Positions 10,531 through 19,619 of a stretch of DNA of 64,000 nt are shown in pieces. The stretch is from Semisulcospira habei (Eukaryota > Mollusca > Gastropoda > Semisulcospiridae), in contig BTPG01000004.1 of NCBI GenBank assembly GCA_036245525.1, positions 44,980,482-45,044,481 on the forward strand, given 5' to 3'. Numbering within the stretch: the stretch's first letter is position 1; each line of letters begins with the position of its first letter. A program made the translations under genes and the position numbers. The notes under the pieces were generated by a model. The model was not told the origin of the DNA, made no database searches, and saw only the letters and a program-made list of their open reading frames with translations.

Positions 10531-10815
10531 TTTGCCACGACTGTGCAGCTCGTCTCGACCATTAACTTGGATCAGTGTGAGCGATGTCTCAACTGAGTGA
10601 AAGGGATTATTTTTTATTTTGAATTTCAACAGGGAATGAATGTACCAGCTTTTCTCAGCATGACCCTTTTCCTACTACTGTTGGGAAAATCAAAAACCAG
10701 CTTGCTTTTGTAAACTGGAGTCAGATTGTCCTGACAGTAGTAGGCAAAGTGTAATGAGCATGTAAACACTTTGACTTTCTTCCTTTCTGATTATTTATGA
10801 CTGACTACTTTGCAG

Positions 10816-10899
10816 CGTTCTCTCTGAACGGAGAGTTGATGATGGATTCCATGGGTCAGGAGATCGCATTCCGCAATGTCCGTGTGGAAAATGGCATCG
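10816..10899 (+). CDS. RYR: RYR exon 4 of window: SPRY2
   Basis: The acceptor is tgcag (10811-10815) and the donor gtacag at 10900; phase 1 in, phase 1 out. The split codon t|cg gives Ser, then FSLNGELMMDSMGQEIAFRN and VRVENGI. F(T/S)LNGE..(L/M)(D/M)D is a signature of the SPRY2 fold in this family. The GTACAG donor departs from consensus at +4 to +6. Frame and similarity are clear. Confidence 0.94.
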
Positions 10900-11143
10900 G
10901 TACAGTAATCTCCTGTATTTTCTGTACTAGAAGCATGTGTGTTCCTTGACTGAATTTGGTTTATATTGCAACTGTTGTAGATTTGGGGTAAATTGTACAA
11001 ATAAAATCCCTGTTGTGCACTACAGGTCATATGGAGGCATAGGCCCTCATGAGCCCCTGCGAAGAGCAGGTGCACCTGCTCTTTGCAGTGGGAACTCTTG
11101 AGGATCTCTGCCTCATATATATGTACAGTCCATCGTATATTTT

Positions 11144-11222
11144 AACTCATTCGCGGCCAGCCGCATCCGGATGCGCGGCATGAGCCGTGCATCCGAATGC
11201 CACTGGCTGCAAATGAGTTAAA
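11144..11222. repeat. TTAA-type hairpin (family 5, GGCCAGCCGCATCC)
   Basis: It starts TTTAACTCATTCGCGGCCAG and ends CTGGCTGCAAATGAGTTAAA. The arms are GCCGCATCCGGATGCGCGGC-like. A second copy lies at 30039-30133. It is GC-rich, unlike the AT-rich intron around it. Confidence 0.6.
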
Positions 11223-11527
11223 CATGGTGGGGATATTTACATCAGTACTGATCACAAAGTGTCTTGCACACCAAGAGTACAAGGGGGTGTTTATGGGGTG
11301 AAGTGTGTATCGTCAAGTAACCTGATGAAAATTGCAACAGTGTAAACATTCATGATTGGGTGCTTATTTTTCTGAAGATTTGCCCATCCTGATGACGGAC
11401 AGCCTTCCATTTTTTTCCGTCCCAGTAAACGTTTGTCCGTCAAATACATAGAATGTTCTGTTAAGGGAAAGCATATGTATATGCTACGACTACCGGGTTT
11501 GTAACCTGGTGTTTTCCACTGTTGCAG

Positions 11528-11586
11528 GGTTTGTTCCTGCCTTCACATTTGGAGCACTGCAGCAAGCCAAAACCAACTTTGGACAG
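11528..11586 (+). CDS. RYR: RYR exon 5 of window: end of SPRY2
   Basis: The acceptor cag ends at 11527 and the donor is gtgagg at 11587; phase 1 in, phase 0 out. It encodes G, then FVPAFTFGALQQAKTNFGQ. The (F/Y)(I/V)P...LG..Q...N(F/L)G pattern closes SPRY2 in ryanodine receptors. The 11.3 kb intron that follows is filled by two DIRS elements. Confidence 0.94.
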
Positions 11587-11620
11587 GTGAGGAATCCAAC
11601 ACAGAACACAGTAAAATTGT

Positions 11621-11725
11621 TAACTCATTGAGCCCTGACACAACACAACAGGCATCAGAATGACCCTGATAATTCAGGGGTGGTGCCAGAGTAGCTTGGC
11701 ATTGGCATGACAACTTGAACTATCA
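11621..11725. repeat. Truncated hairpin MITE cut by DIRS-1
   Basis: The left half of a family-1 type element (TTAACTCATTGAGCCCTGAC, then GGGTGGTGCCAGAGTAGCTT) breaks into CATGACAACTTGAACTATCA and ends where DIRS-1 starts. No clear right half remains after DIRS-1, so a deletion went with or followed the insertion. Confidence 0.45.
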
Positions 11726-13457
11726 TTTGTTTTCTCAAAACTCTTACCAATGGCATGACTAATAGGAAGGTACACTTAGCTACCGATATCAGCCTAAGCA
11801 TCCGTTGTGTACACTACACAACCTGGGAGGTGACTCCAGGGAGTCGTTACCAAGAAACCCTGAGTGGCCTCCCTTCCCTCCCTATCCGGTCACGTGATCG
11901 GGAGTCTCCCGCCAGTCTTTTACGCTTAGCTCACCGGGACGGTTGTGTTCAGCCTTCGTGGATTACCTTCGACTGTGTTTGAAACGGATTACCCCTTGTG
12001 TTTTTGTTGGATTTACTGTGCAAGTGTGTTTCTTGTTGGATTACCTGAGGGGTAGTGGCCTGCCTTGGCAAGGTTTTCTGGCAGCTTCGCAGCTATGGCA
12101 AGGTAAGGCCTCGGTTAATATGCCACGTGGCCGGCAAGATGGTGGGCCTGGCTGTGGATACTCGCTCGGCGGAAATGTCTCGAATGCTCGTCAACTCGGT
12201 TAGCGTGGCCTCGGGAGGGGGGGGGGGAGGGGGGGTTGGACACGCGCGATTGCCTTTCACGTTTGCTTTGTGTTTACATGTGAAGACCTGCGTGAAGTGT
12301 GGGGCTTTTCAGTGGCCGAACGACACCCATGCTGTATGCCTCCCCTGTTCTGGCTGCGCCTCCAGGCAGACTTGTGACATGTGCGCCACCTGGGTGGAGG
12401 AACAATGGTCACAGCTGTGGAGATTTTACTGGCACGAACGACCTGCAGCTTCCCCAGGTCTACACTCCTACACCCACTCCCCCTCCAACGGCGGAAGGGA
12501 TGGTCAGGCGCACATGCTCAGATGTCGGGGAGTTAACGTCTCGTCGGGCCCGTGTACTACCTTCAGGTCCCCGGACCATGCCCTCCTCTGTTCCAGTCAT
12601 GCCCTCTCGGACCTGCCCCGCCCGCTTCATGGAACACAGCCGGCAGCGGCATCGGTTGCCCTGCTACGTGGTTGAACATTCTTCGGGCCCCAACGTGTCC
12701 TCTGGGACTTTGTCCGCCTGCTCCATGGCAGAGCGCGACCGGCAGCGGCTTAGGTCGCCCCGCAACGTGGTGAACGACTGACCTCCTTACCCGGATGAGA
12801 CCACTGGCACTTTGTCCGCCCACTCCACGGCTTCTGTCACCCCGCAACGCGGTGAACAACAGCGCCCCCAGTCATCATGTCGCCTCTAAGGCTGTGCCAG
12901 TGCATCCTCGACAGCAGCGGCGCTCTCCCCATTCGGAGGTTCCCCACCACACAGAAACTCCCTACACGCTGGAACCACAAGACCGGGAGGTGAGACGCTG
13001 CAGGAAGCACAGTTTCCGATCTCACACATCTTCGGGCTCTCGCTCTTTTAGTATTGCCGCCCAGAGGAAACGGACGGCTTCTCGCTTTCCCCGGCTTGCT
13101 TCCCCATACAAGCGTCTCCGCTTGTCGACGGCAGCGTGGGAACGTTCCCGTTTCGAAAAATACTTACCTATGGCATGACTCGGAGGTCCCTCCCTCCTGC
13201 CCCGCTTTGCCGCTATTGAGCTAAGGCAAAAGACTGGTGGGAGACTCCTGATCATGTGACCAGATAGGGAGAGAAGGGAGGCCACTCAGAGTTTCTTGGT
13301 AATGACTCCCTCGAGTCGCCTCCCTGGTTGTGTAGTGTAGTGTACACAATGGATGCTTAGGCTGAAATCGGTAGCTAAGTGTACCTTCCTATAGTATGAG
13401 TCATGCCATCGGTAAGTATTTTTCGAAAAAATATATTTTAGAGAAAAATACATTTTT
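11726..13457 (+). mobile_element. DIRS-1: internally deleted DIRS retrotransposon
   Basis: The left end TTTGTTTTCTCAAAACTCTT ACCAATGGCATGACT is matched by the right end CATGCCATCGGTAAGTATTT...AGAGAAAAATACATTTTT. Both ends carry long inverted repeats (GTTGTGTACACTACACAACC at the left, its complement at the right). Inside are the leader, a gag-like Cys-rich frame and a GC-rich region. Then it jumps at about 13147 straight into the 3' terminal repeat. The RT, RNase H and tyrosine recombinase genes are gone, so it could move only with help in trans. It lies in sense orientation in the RYR intron. Confidence 0.8.
12055..12675 (+). CDS. DIRS-1 gag-like Cys-rich protein frame
   Basis: The open frame of 206 codons contains, around residues 75-115, TCVKCGAFQWPNDTHAVC, LPCSGCASRQTCDMC and EEQWSQLWRFYWHER. 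The same C-x2-C-x3-FQWP-x-D-x-H-x3-CLPCSGC block heads the gag region of DIRS-2 (16513) and DIRS-3 (43818), so it is a conserved part of this DIRS lineage. Paired cysteines suggest a small zinc-binding module at the protein N-terminus. The true start may be near 12277 rather than the first ATG, because the upstream codons include a poly-Gly run from a G tract. Downstream sequence is Pro/Ser/Arg-rich. I infer a gag role from position only. Confidence 0.55.
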   Translation: MACLGKVFWQLRSYGKVRPRLICHVAGKMVGLAVDTRSAEMSRMLVNSVSVASGGGGGGGVGHARLPFTFALCLHVKTCVKCGAFQWPNDTHAVCLPCSGCASRQTCDMCATWVEEQWSQLWRFYWHERPAASPGLHSYTHSPSNGGRDGQAHMLRCRGVNVSSGPCTTFRSPDHALLCSSHALSDLPRPLHGTQPAAASVALLRG

Positions 13458-13545
13458 GCTCTATTTTCTGTAGTGTTACGAAGGATTTTTTCCAGAGGAC
13501 AACTCTTAAGTTTGGTCATTTTGACTTTATGGTTTGATAACTTAG

Positions 13546-13746
13546 GGTTTTTCATGCTGATATGTTATTGCTTGGAATAAATTTGACTATGATAGTTCAA
13601 GGGTGGTGCCAGAATAGTTTGGTGCCTGAGGCGCCAAGCTTTTCTGGCAACTAAAGAGGTTGATGTATCTCCCTGATATGTAATATAGCCTTCAGAGGAC
13701 AATAAGCAAATTTAAAAAATTCAGCCTCAGGATGTATTGCGTTAAT
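13546..13746. mobile_element. Hairpin MITE (family 1b), worn
   Basis: It has TTTGACTATGATAGTTCAAG, then GGTGGTGCCAGAATAGTTTG, GTGCC, GGCGCCAAGC. The right flank GATATGTAATATAGCCTTCA and GGATGTATTGCGTTAATT match the 8391 copy. The right arm has lost several bases. Confidence 0.6.
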
Positions 13747-14211
13747 TTTGACGGTAGGGGTCAGTGTAATAAAAATGTATCCCCCAACGTTTTGAAGTGG
13801 CACATATCATTTACAGCTTTTTCCAGTGACACAAGGCATACACCACTTGGAGAACTAGCAATTCATTGGCCCTGCAAGCTTAGTCTATACACCGTGCATT
13901 GTCAAAATGCATTTCCTCTTCATGGCTCACTTTTGCTTTACAAATGTATAAGAGCAGCTAACTCTGGTTGCATCTTGTGTGACACACATTTCTAGAAGCA
14001 CTGTGTCAACCAAGGTTTATCCAGGTCAAGCAGACAACAAAAATGATGCACTGGGATCCCCAAAACATGGTATTTCAGGTCGCCGTTGCTTTGAAGATTG
14101 AATAGGTAAGCCTGTTCACTAAGATAGTGCATGATAGGATCATGACCACATTATTAGTCATCTGTTGCTGTTGGACGTTTGATGATACTTGAAACTGTAG
14201 GGTGTGGATTT

Positions 14212-14408
14212 AACCCAGTTAGCCTTGACAACTACAGCAGGAGATGGATCGAACATGATAATGCAAGGGGCAAGGGTAGTGACAGATTAGATTTTCGCCT
14301 GATGGCACCAAGCGAATCTGGCACTACCTTTGAATTAGCATGGTCGATCTGTCTCCTGGAACTCATACATAGTTGTTAAGGGACATTTCTGAATCCCAGG
14401 GTTAAATG
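14212..14408. mobile_element. TTAA-flanked hairpin MITE (family 1), worn
   Basis: It starts TTTAACCCAGTTAGCC and ends CCCAGGGTTAAATGG, with the palindrome GTAGTGACAGATTAGA / AGCGAATCTGGCACTACC and a small insertion (GGGGCAAGGG). It lies just upstream of DIRS-2. Confidence 0.6.
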
Positions 14409-14502
14409 GATTATGTGAAGTTGACTGTACATTTTGTTTATCAAAAAATACGTTACCGATGGCATTACTGTATGGAAGATACACTTAGCTTAACGATTTC
14501 AG

Positions 14503-14870
14503 ACCCCATCCGGGTCTGCCCTGGGGGACTTGGGTGGGGTTAGGTATTTTTTAGTTCCCAGGGTCACTCTGGTCAGCCCCACAGGGTGGGTTTTTCTCTC
14601 TATTCTGGGGCATGTGTTTCTGTCTACCCTTTGTCCATTCACCTGTATTTGCCTTTTTAAAACTCTCCCTACTGTAGCTCTTGATATTGGATGTGTGTTG
14701 CTAAATGGTCTTAGCTTTATTTATGCCCCATGTTGTAGGTTTATTTAACGTATTTGACCGGCTGGCGACATACATTCAATTTTCTGTTTATTTTTTTTTC
14801 ACAAGCAGTGCAGGCACGTCCCGAGAAAGCCTTGTTGCTGTCGGGACGTTAAGCAATGTACAATCAATCA
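14503..14870 (+). mobile_element. Short retroposon (SINE or LINE 3' end) in DIRS-2 terminal repeat
   Basis: The 368-bp insert is flanked by the 13-bp direct repeat TTAACGATTTCAG (14490-14502, 14871-14883). It starts ACCCCATCCGGGTCTGCCC and ends GTCGGGACGTTAAGCAATGT ACAATCAATCA, the style of tail seen on invertebrate SINEs and LINE 3' ends. No clear tRNA-like A and B boxes were recognised, so I cannot decide between SINE and truncated LINE. Confidence 0.6.
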
Positions 14871-15169
14871 TTAACGATTTCAGCCTAAATTTCGTTGTGT
14901 ATAATACACAACCAGGGAGGTAACTCCAGAGAGCCATCCTTACCAGCGGCGCCCGAGTAGCCTCCCTTCCCTTCTCATCCGGGCACAAGTGCCGGGGAAC
15001 CTCGCCATTTGAACGCTTAGCGTCGTAGTGATAAGACGTGTTTTTGTGCTCAGCCTTAGTTCCTTGTATTTTCTTTGTATACCTTTGATTCTGCTTCATT
15101 GCTTTCTTGGATTCTTTATGGGGCTTGTGCTTACGCTCGGACTACGGGTTTTAGCGGTTTAGCTTCATG

Positions 15170-16390
15170 CAGACCTGCCTACCGTTACGGATTTTTCCGT
15201 ATTTTTACGGATTTTAGACCTAGAATACGAAAATACACAAAGGTCTTAAAAAATACGAATTTTGGCACTTTTTTTTTTTTTTTTGGGTAATAAGACGTTC
15301 GTTTTGGGTTTTAAGACGATTCATGTTTCACGTGGCGCCATACTGCGCGCCATACTTAAGTAAGAAACAATTGAAACTTTTCACCGTCAGAGATTACTAC
15401 ATTAAGTTCAACCATGTCTGCAACGGGTGCCAAGAAAAGGAAGAAAATAAGAGCCCATGAAACTGACGATGAAATGGATGAAGCGTCGACGTCGGTTTCA
15501 AAGGAAAAGAAGCCTAAACGACAGCAGACATTCTTGTCTTCATACACGGATGAGTGGCAATTTCTTGTGCAGTCTAAGAAGGGGCCGACGTTCGTCCACT
15601 GCTTGGCGTGTGTCAGATTTTAGTTGTGATCACGGTGGACGTAGTGATTGTGAGAGGCATGTTGCCGGCCAAAATCACAAAACAGCCGAACGTCAGTGGA
15701 AGAATCTTCCAAAGACACAAAACATTACAGCTTTCTAAATTCAAAAAACAGATCAGCTCAGAGGATAGCAAAAAAGAATTCACTCGGCAAGTCACAGATG
15801 CTGAAGTATGCACGGTGCAGTTTATTGCTGAATGCAACCTACCAATTGCTACAGCAGACAGAATGACAGCCATGTTTCAGACAATGTTCCCTGATTCTAA
15901 TCTAAGATCGCCAAAGGTCAGCCATTTCACTTTTTGTTAAAAATAGATGTGTTATCGGTACCTTAATAATCAAATGTTATATGTTTAGAACAATGAAAAT
16001 ATTAAATTTGTTATTTAAAATTACACAAACTGTTGGTTCTTAGTTTATTTTAATATGGCCAAGGTAGACAATTTACTAAGCAGAACGTTCAGTAAGTTAT
16101 TAACATTGTAAGAATAGTGAACCAATCATTGCTGCTTTTCTGAATGACTTGGTGTAGCCTACACAATTGAATTATTTAAACTTCTAAATTTCAAATAATA
16201 AAATAAAAAGTTTTTTTAAAAAATCAAGTGATTACATTACTTCTTCTTCATCTTCACTAAGTTACATGTACACTTGTCAAATTTCTACTTACGTCGATTC
16301 GCCGAGAGTGAAAATACGAATTTTGGTCCCAGAATACCACATTTTGCCAGTCAGAATACTGAAACTGAAAATCTGAGGTAGGCAGGTCTG
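15170..16390 (+). mobile_element. DNA transposon with BED-like finger remnant in DIRS-2
   Basis: TIRs CAGACCTGCCTACC and GGTAGGCAGGTCTG are bounded by the direct repeat TTCATG (15164-15169, 16391-16396). The 1.2 kb element encodes fragments of a zinc-finger protein and ends in AT-rich sequence with no transposase core. TIRs starting CAG and a BED-like finger suggest relation to hAT, but hAT duplications are normally 8 bp and here I see 6. The superfamily is therefore left open. Confidence 0.65.
15414..15940 (+). pseudogene. Broken BED-type zinc finger protein of the nested transposon
   Basis: From ATG 15414 the frame reads a basic N-terminus (KKRKKIRAHETDDEMDE), then RQQTFLSSYTDEWQFLV and FVHCLACVR. 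It shifts to a second frame with DFSCDHGGRSDCERHVAG, QNHKTA, and to a third with AECNLPIATADRMTAMFQTM and FPDSNLRSPK. C-x2-C followed by H-x5-H is the finger layout of BED-like domains. The LP...AD....(L/M)F..MFPDS text occurs in the ZBED/hAT-related protein family. Two frameshifts and no catalytic region make it a dead fragment. Confidence 0.5.
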
Positions 16391-16512
16391 TTCATGGACC
16401 TTCGTTTTTCACGTGGGGACTTGTGTTCCCGTGCTGACTACACGTGGTCGGTGTGGCGGTTTACCGGTCCTCCCTGGTCGGTCCTTTCTTCGTTTTTCCT
16501 TAGCTTGCGGAT

Positions 16513-16677
16513 ATGGCCAGCGCGAAACTCAGTACGTGTCCTAGGTGTAAAGGGTTCCAGTGGCCCTCAGACTCGCATACCTTGTGTCTCCCTTGCTCAG
16601 GCTGTTCTTCCACGCGAGAAATGCTTTTTGTCGAAGGAAGAACGTTGGTCATAGTTGTGGAAGTTTTACCAGCGTAA
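16513..16677 (+). pseudogene. DIRS-2 gag N-terminal Cys-rich block
   Basis: ATG 16513 opens MASAKLSTCPRCKGFQWP and SDSHTLCLPCSGCSS, the same Cys-rich head as in DIRS-1 and DIRS-3. The frame then slips near 16625 and ends at TAA. In the neighbouring frame the expected EERWS.LWKFYQRNW follows, with TAG where the other copies have Gln. So one indel and one nonsense change separate the head from the rest of gag. Confidence 0.6.
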
Positions 16678-17515
16678 CTGGCCTTTTCTCTCCAGGGAAC
16701 CCCCTCGCCCGGCTTCCTCCACGTCCCCTCGACGGGCGACTTCGGACATTATCGGTCTCTCTTCTCGCCACGTGCGGCATGCCGCGCCTTTCGTGGCTCA
16801 CACATCCGCCATGCCCCTTCCTCACTGGCTTTACCAGCGCTCGGTGCGCCTTGATTTCCGGCCATCGGTCCATTCTAAGGTACGTTCGCATAGACGTTCT
16901 CGCTCCCCTTTGGCCTCGGTCTCTCGCTCCCCATGGTCTCATGCGGCGACCCGAGACCCCTCGCTCTTGGCCTCCTATCAAGACAGAGCGGTTGCTAGAG
17001 TTCAGCGGGACCCACTTTGGCTACAGCGCAAGTCGGCTCCCCGCGACCGAGATCAGCCTGCCAATCTACAGACCAGGCCAGCGGTCAGTGAGCGACGGGA
17101 CCCAGCTGTGCTTCTGCACAGGCCTTCTTCCCTTGACTTACGACGCTCTGCCGTGCTACAGCGCAGTGCCGCCTCCAGTGACAGACGTCGGGACTTAGCT
17201 GTGCTACAGCACAGTTCTTCTTCCCGTAACATACGGCGTTCCGCCGTGCTACAGCGCGGGGCTGCTGCCACTCTCCAACGACGAGACTTAGCTGTGCTTC
17301 AGCACAGCCCTTCTTCCCGTAAGCTACAGCGTTCCGCCGCTCTACAGCGCGGGTCCTCCACTAGTGCCCAGTGTCGGGACTTAGCTGTGCTGAAGCACAG
17401 CTCTTGTTCCCGTGACTTATGGCGTTCTGACGCGCTACAGCGCGGGGCAGCCACCTATGTCCATCAACAAGACTTAGCTGTGCTTCAGCACAGCACTTCT
17501 TCACGTAACACATGA
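16655..17515 (+). CDS. DIRS-2 gag repeat region, open frame
   Basis: An open frame of 286 codons, rich in Ser, Arg, Ala, Leu and Gln. From about 17090 it consists of 31-residue repeats with the consensus RDLAVLQHS.SSR...RSA.LQRG. No known fold is recognised. The matching part of DIRS-3 is a different tandem repeat, so this section evolves quickly. It is presumably a disordered spacer of the gag protein. The frame ends at TGA 17513-17515. Confidence 0.45.
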   Translation: MWKFYQRNWPFLSREPPRPASSTSPRRATSDIIGLSSRHVRHAAPFVAHTSAMPLPHWLYQRSVRLDFRPSVHSKVRSHRRSRSPLASVSRSPWSHAATRDPSLLASYQDRAVARVQRDPLWLQRKSAPRDRDQPANLQTRPAVSERRDPAVLLHRPSSLDLRRSAVLQRSAASSDRRRDLAVLQHSSSSRNIRRSAVLQRGAAATLQRRDLAVLQHSPSSRKLQRSAALQRGSSTSAQCRDLAVLKHSSCSRDLWRSDALQRGAATYVHQQDLAVLQHSTSSRNT

Positions 17516-17650
17516 AATTCTGCCGCGCTTCTGCGCAATTCTTCCTCCAGTGAACAACAATGGGACCCATCTGTGCTACAGCACAGATCTTCTTTCCGTG
17601 AATTTTGGCGCTCATCCACGCTACAGCGCGATGCCGCCGCCAGTGACCAG
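17085..17650. repeat. 93-bp tandem repeat in DIRS-2 gag, about six copies
   Basis: The unit start GGGACTTAGCTGTGCT recurs near 17098, 17192, 17285, 17378, 17469 and 17567, a period of about 93 (31 codons), so the frame is kept. Each unit contains the small palindrome AGCTGTGCT/TCAGCACAGC and a GTGCTACAGCGCGGG block, so each could fold as a hairpin in RNA or single-strand DNA. Confidence 0.75.
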
Positions 17651-18015
17651 AAATACCCTTTCGGTCTTCACGACGATTCAGTTTGTCTCACTTCTGGACG
17701 ACATCTACTCGACCCTGACTCTTCTAGTGTTGCCCGTTTCCCACTGGCCCAGGATCACCTCCCTCCGAGGTCCCGGATGACTTTGACGACTCCCTTAGCC
17801 TCCACCCAGAAGTTTCGGCGTCGGCTCTCCTCTCGCCCGTTTCTTCCCACTCAGACCTTTCTGCGTCCCCTCACTCCCGGTCTCATTCTTCCTCGCGTGA
17901 CCTTTCCCCTGCGCTTGCCCCTGCAGCAGGCCTGGAGACTTCGCTCGCCCTTGACGTTGCTTCGTGACTCATCGCTCGTTTCCTGCCTTCGGATCTCTGC
18001 CCTCCTTCTCCGCCA

Positions 18016-18770
18016 GTGAAGAGGAAGGCTTTCGACCTTGTGGACGCACCACGCTTGACTAAGAAGTTTAAGTCCCTCCCTCAACCCCCAAACTTTCGGG
18101 ACCTGACGGACACCTTTAATGCCCAGCTTCAAGAAGGCTGGCTTTCAGACAGGGGTTTCTTTTCTGATGCGCGCTGGCCGGCGGGCATCGATATCCGTTT
18201 CCGACAGCACTGGTACGCGGAACATTCTCAGTCCTTTGTCTGTCGGCTTCCTCCGGTGGACCCGGTCGCGGAGACCTTGTTTGGAGGCTGGCGAGTCCTT
18301 CGACATAGCACCCCCTGTGGACTCGTCAACACAGCATCCTTGGTCCGCAATTCCTCGCCTGCACAGGGTTTTTGGAACTAGCGACGCAAGCTATGCTCTC
18401 CTGCGTCGAGGAGTCCCTAGAGTGCCCGGATGTGGATCCTCGACGTGACATCCAAACCTTGGCAGTTGCGGCAAACCGTGCGGCCTACCACGCGTTCACT
18501 AACTCCCTCACCGCAGCCGCAAATTGTAACCTTATGCGCCGGGATGCCTTGCTGGATCTGTGCCCTTGCTTTCCTGCAGCCGCCCGTTCCCAGCTCCGTC
18601 GTGCTCCTATTGGGGGCTCTCTTCTCTTCGGCCCTACCTTGCAGATCATGCAGGAAGCCTCGAAGGAGTTTTGGCCTTCCGCCCCCCGGACCCCTTCCAC
18701 GCGCTTTCAAGCCTCCTGTAGGGCGGTGGGTCACGCCCTGCGGTCCTTCAGACCCTACCCCCGGCCTGTC
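18016..18770 (+). pseudogene. DIRS-2 gag C-terminal (capsid-like) region
   Basis: ATG 18016 gives KRKAFDLVDAPRLTKKFKS, LPQPPNFRDLTDTFNAQL, then FFSDARWPAGIDIRFRQHWY. After a frame change near 18380 it continues AMLSCVEESLECP, LAVAANRAAYHAFTNSL and GGSLLFGPTLQIMQEASKEF. DIRS-3 has close counterparts (SLPQPAGFRDLVEAFSTQL; SVLVAANQAAYHSLTNAL). The shared blocks mark this as a conserved structural part of the element's first protein, probably the capsid function. It is interrupted by at least one frameshift. Confidence 0.55.
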
Positions 18771-19001
18771 TTCAGAAATGCTGCTGGTCCCCGGGCTGTA
18801 CTCCCTCCTCCCACCCTCGAGCCCCTGCGACCACGGCACCCTCCTGGTCCAGGCCCGCCTGCAGAGGTGGGCGGGGCAGGGCCCGCTGACTCTCGCCCTT
18901 CCCCGCCCTCGCTGTCCTCTCCAGAGCCCCCAGTTGGCGGGCGGCTGGCCCGGCATGGCGACGAGTGGCGGTCACTTGTGCCGGACGACCCTTGGGTGCT
19001 C

Positions 19002-19619
19002 ACTACAGTCTCGGAGGGCCTGCGGATTTCCTTCCAGCGGCCCCCTCCTCTTTGCCGGACTCCTGTATGGACGCGTGTCCCTGCCGACCATTACAGGGCG
19101 GATGACTACAGTCTCGGAGGGCCTGCGGATTTCCTTCCAGCGGCCCCCACCTCTTTGCCGGACTCCTGTATGGACGCGTGTCCCTGCCGACCATTACAAG
19201 GCGGATGACTACAGTCTCGGAGGGCCTGCGGATTTCCTTCCAGCGGCCCCCACCTCTTTGCCGGACTCCTGTATGGACGCGTGTCCCTGCCGACCATTAC
19301 AGGGCGGATGACTACAGTCTCGGAGGGCCTGCGGATTTCCTTCCAGCGCCCCCCTCCTCTTTGCCAGATGCCTGTATGGACGCGTGTCCCTGCCGACCAT
19401 TACAAGGCGGATGACTACAGTCTCGGAGGGCCTGCGGATTTCCTTCCAGCGCCCCCCTCCTCTTTGCCGGACTCCTGTATGGACGCGTGTCCCTGCCGAC
19501 CATTACAGGGCGGATGACTACAGTCTCGGAGGGCCTGCGGATTTCCTTCCAGCGCCCCCCTCCTCTTTGCCAGATGCCTGTATGGACGCGTGTCCCTGCC
19601 GACCATTACAAGGCGGATG
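19002..19619. repeat. 103-bp tandem repeat, six copies, in DIRS-2 RT leader
   Basis: The text ACTACAGTCTCGGAGGGCCT starts at about 19002, 19105, 19208, 19311, 19414 and 19517. Copies are nearly identical, alternating GCGGCCCCCACC with GCGCCCCCCTCC and CCGGACTCC with CCAGATGCC. 103 is not a multiple of three, so each copy moves the reading frame by one. DIRS-3 has the region once (about 49690). Confidence 0.9.

Noticed and set aside
18417..19606. Many open frames on the - strand opposite DIRS-2
   Set aside because: GC-rich shadows of the sense genes and of the 103-bp repeat; no motif of their own.
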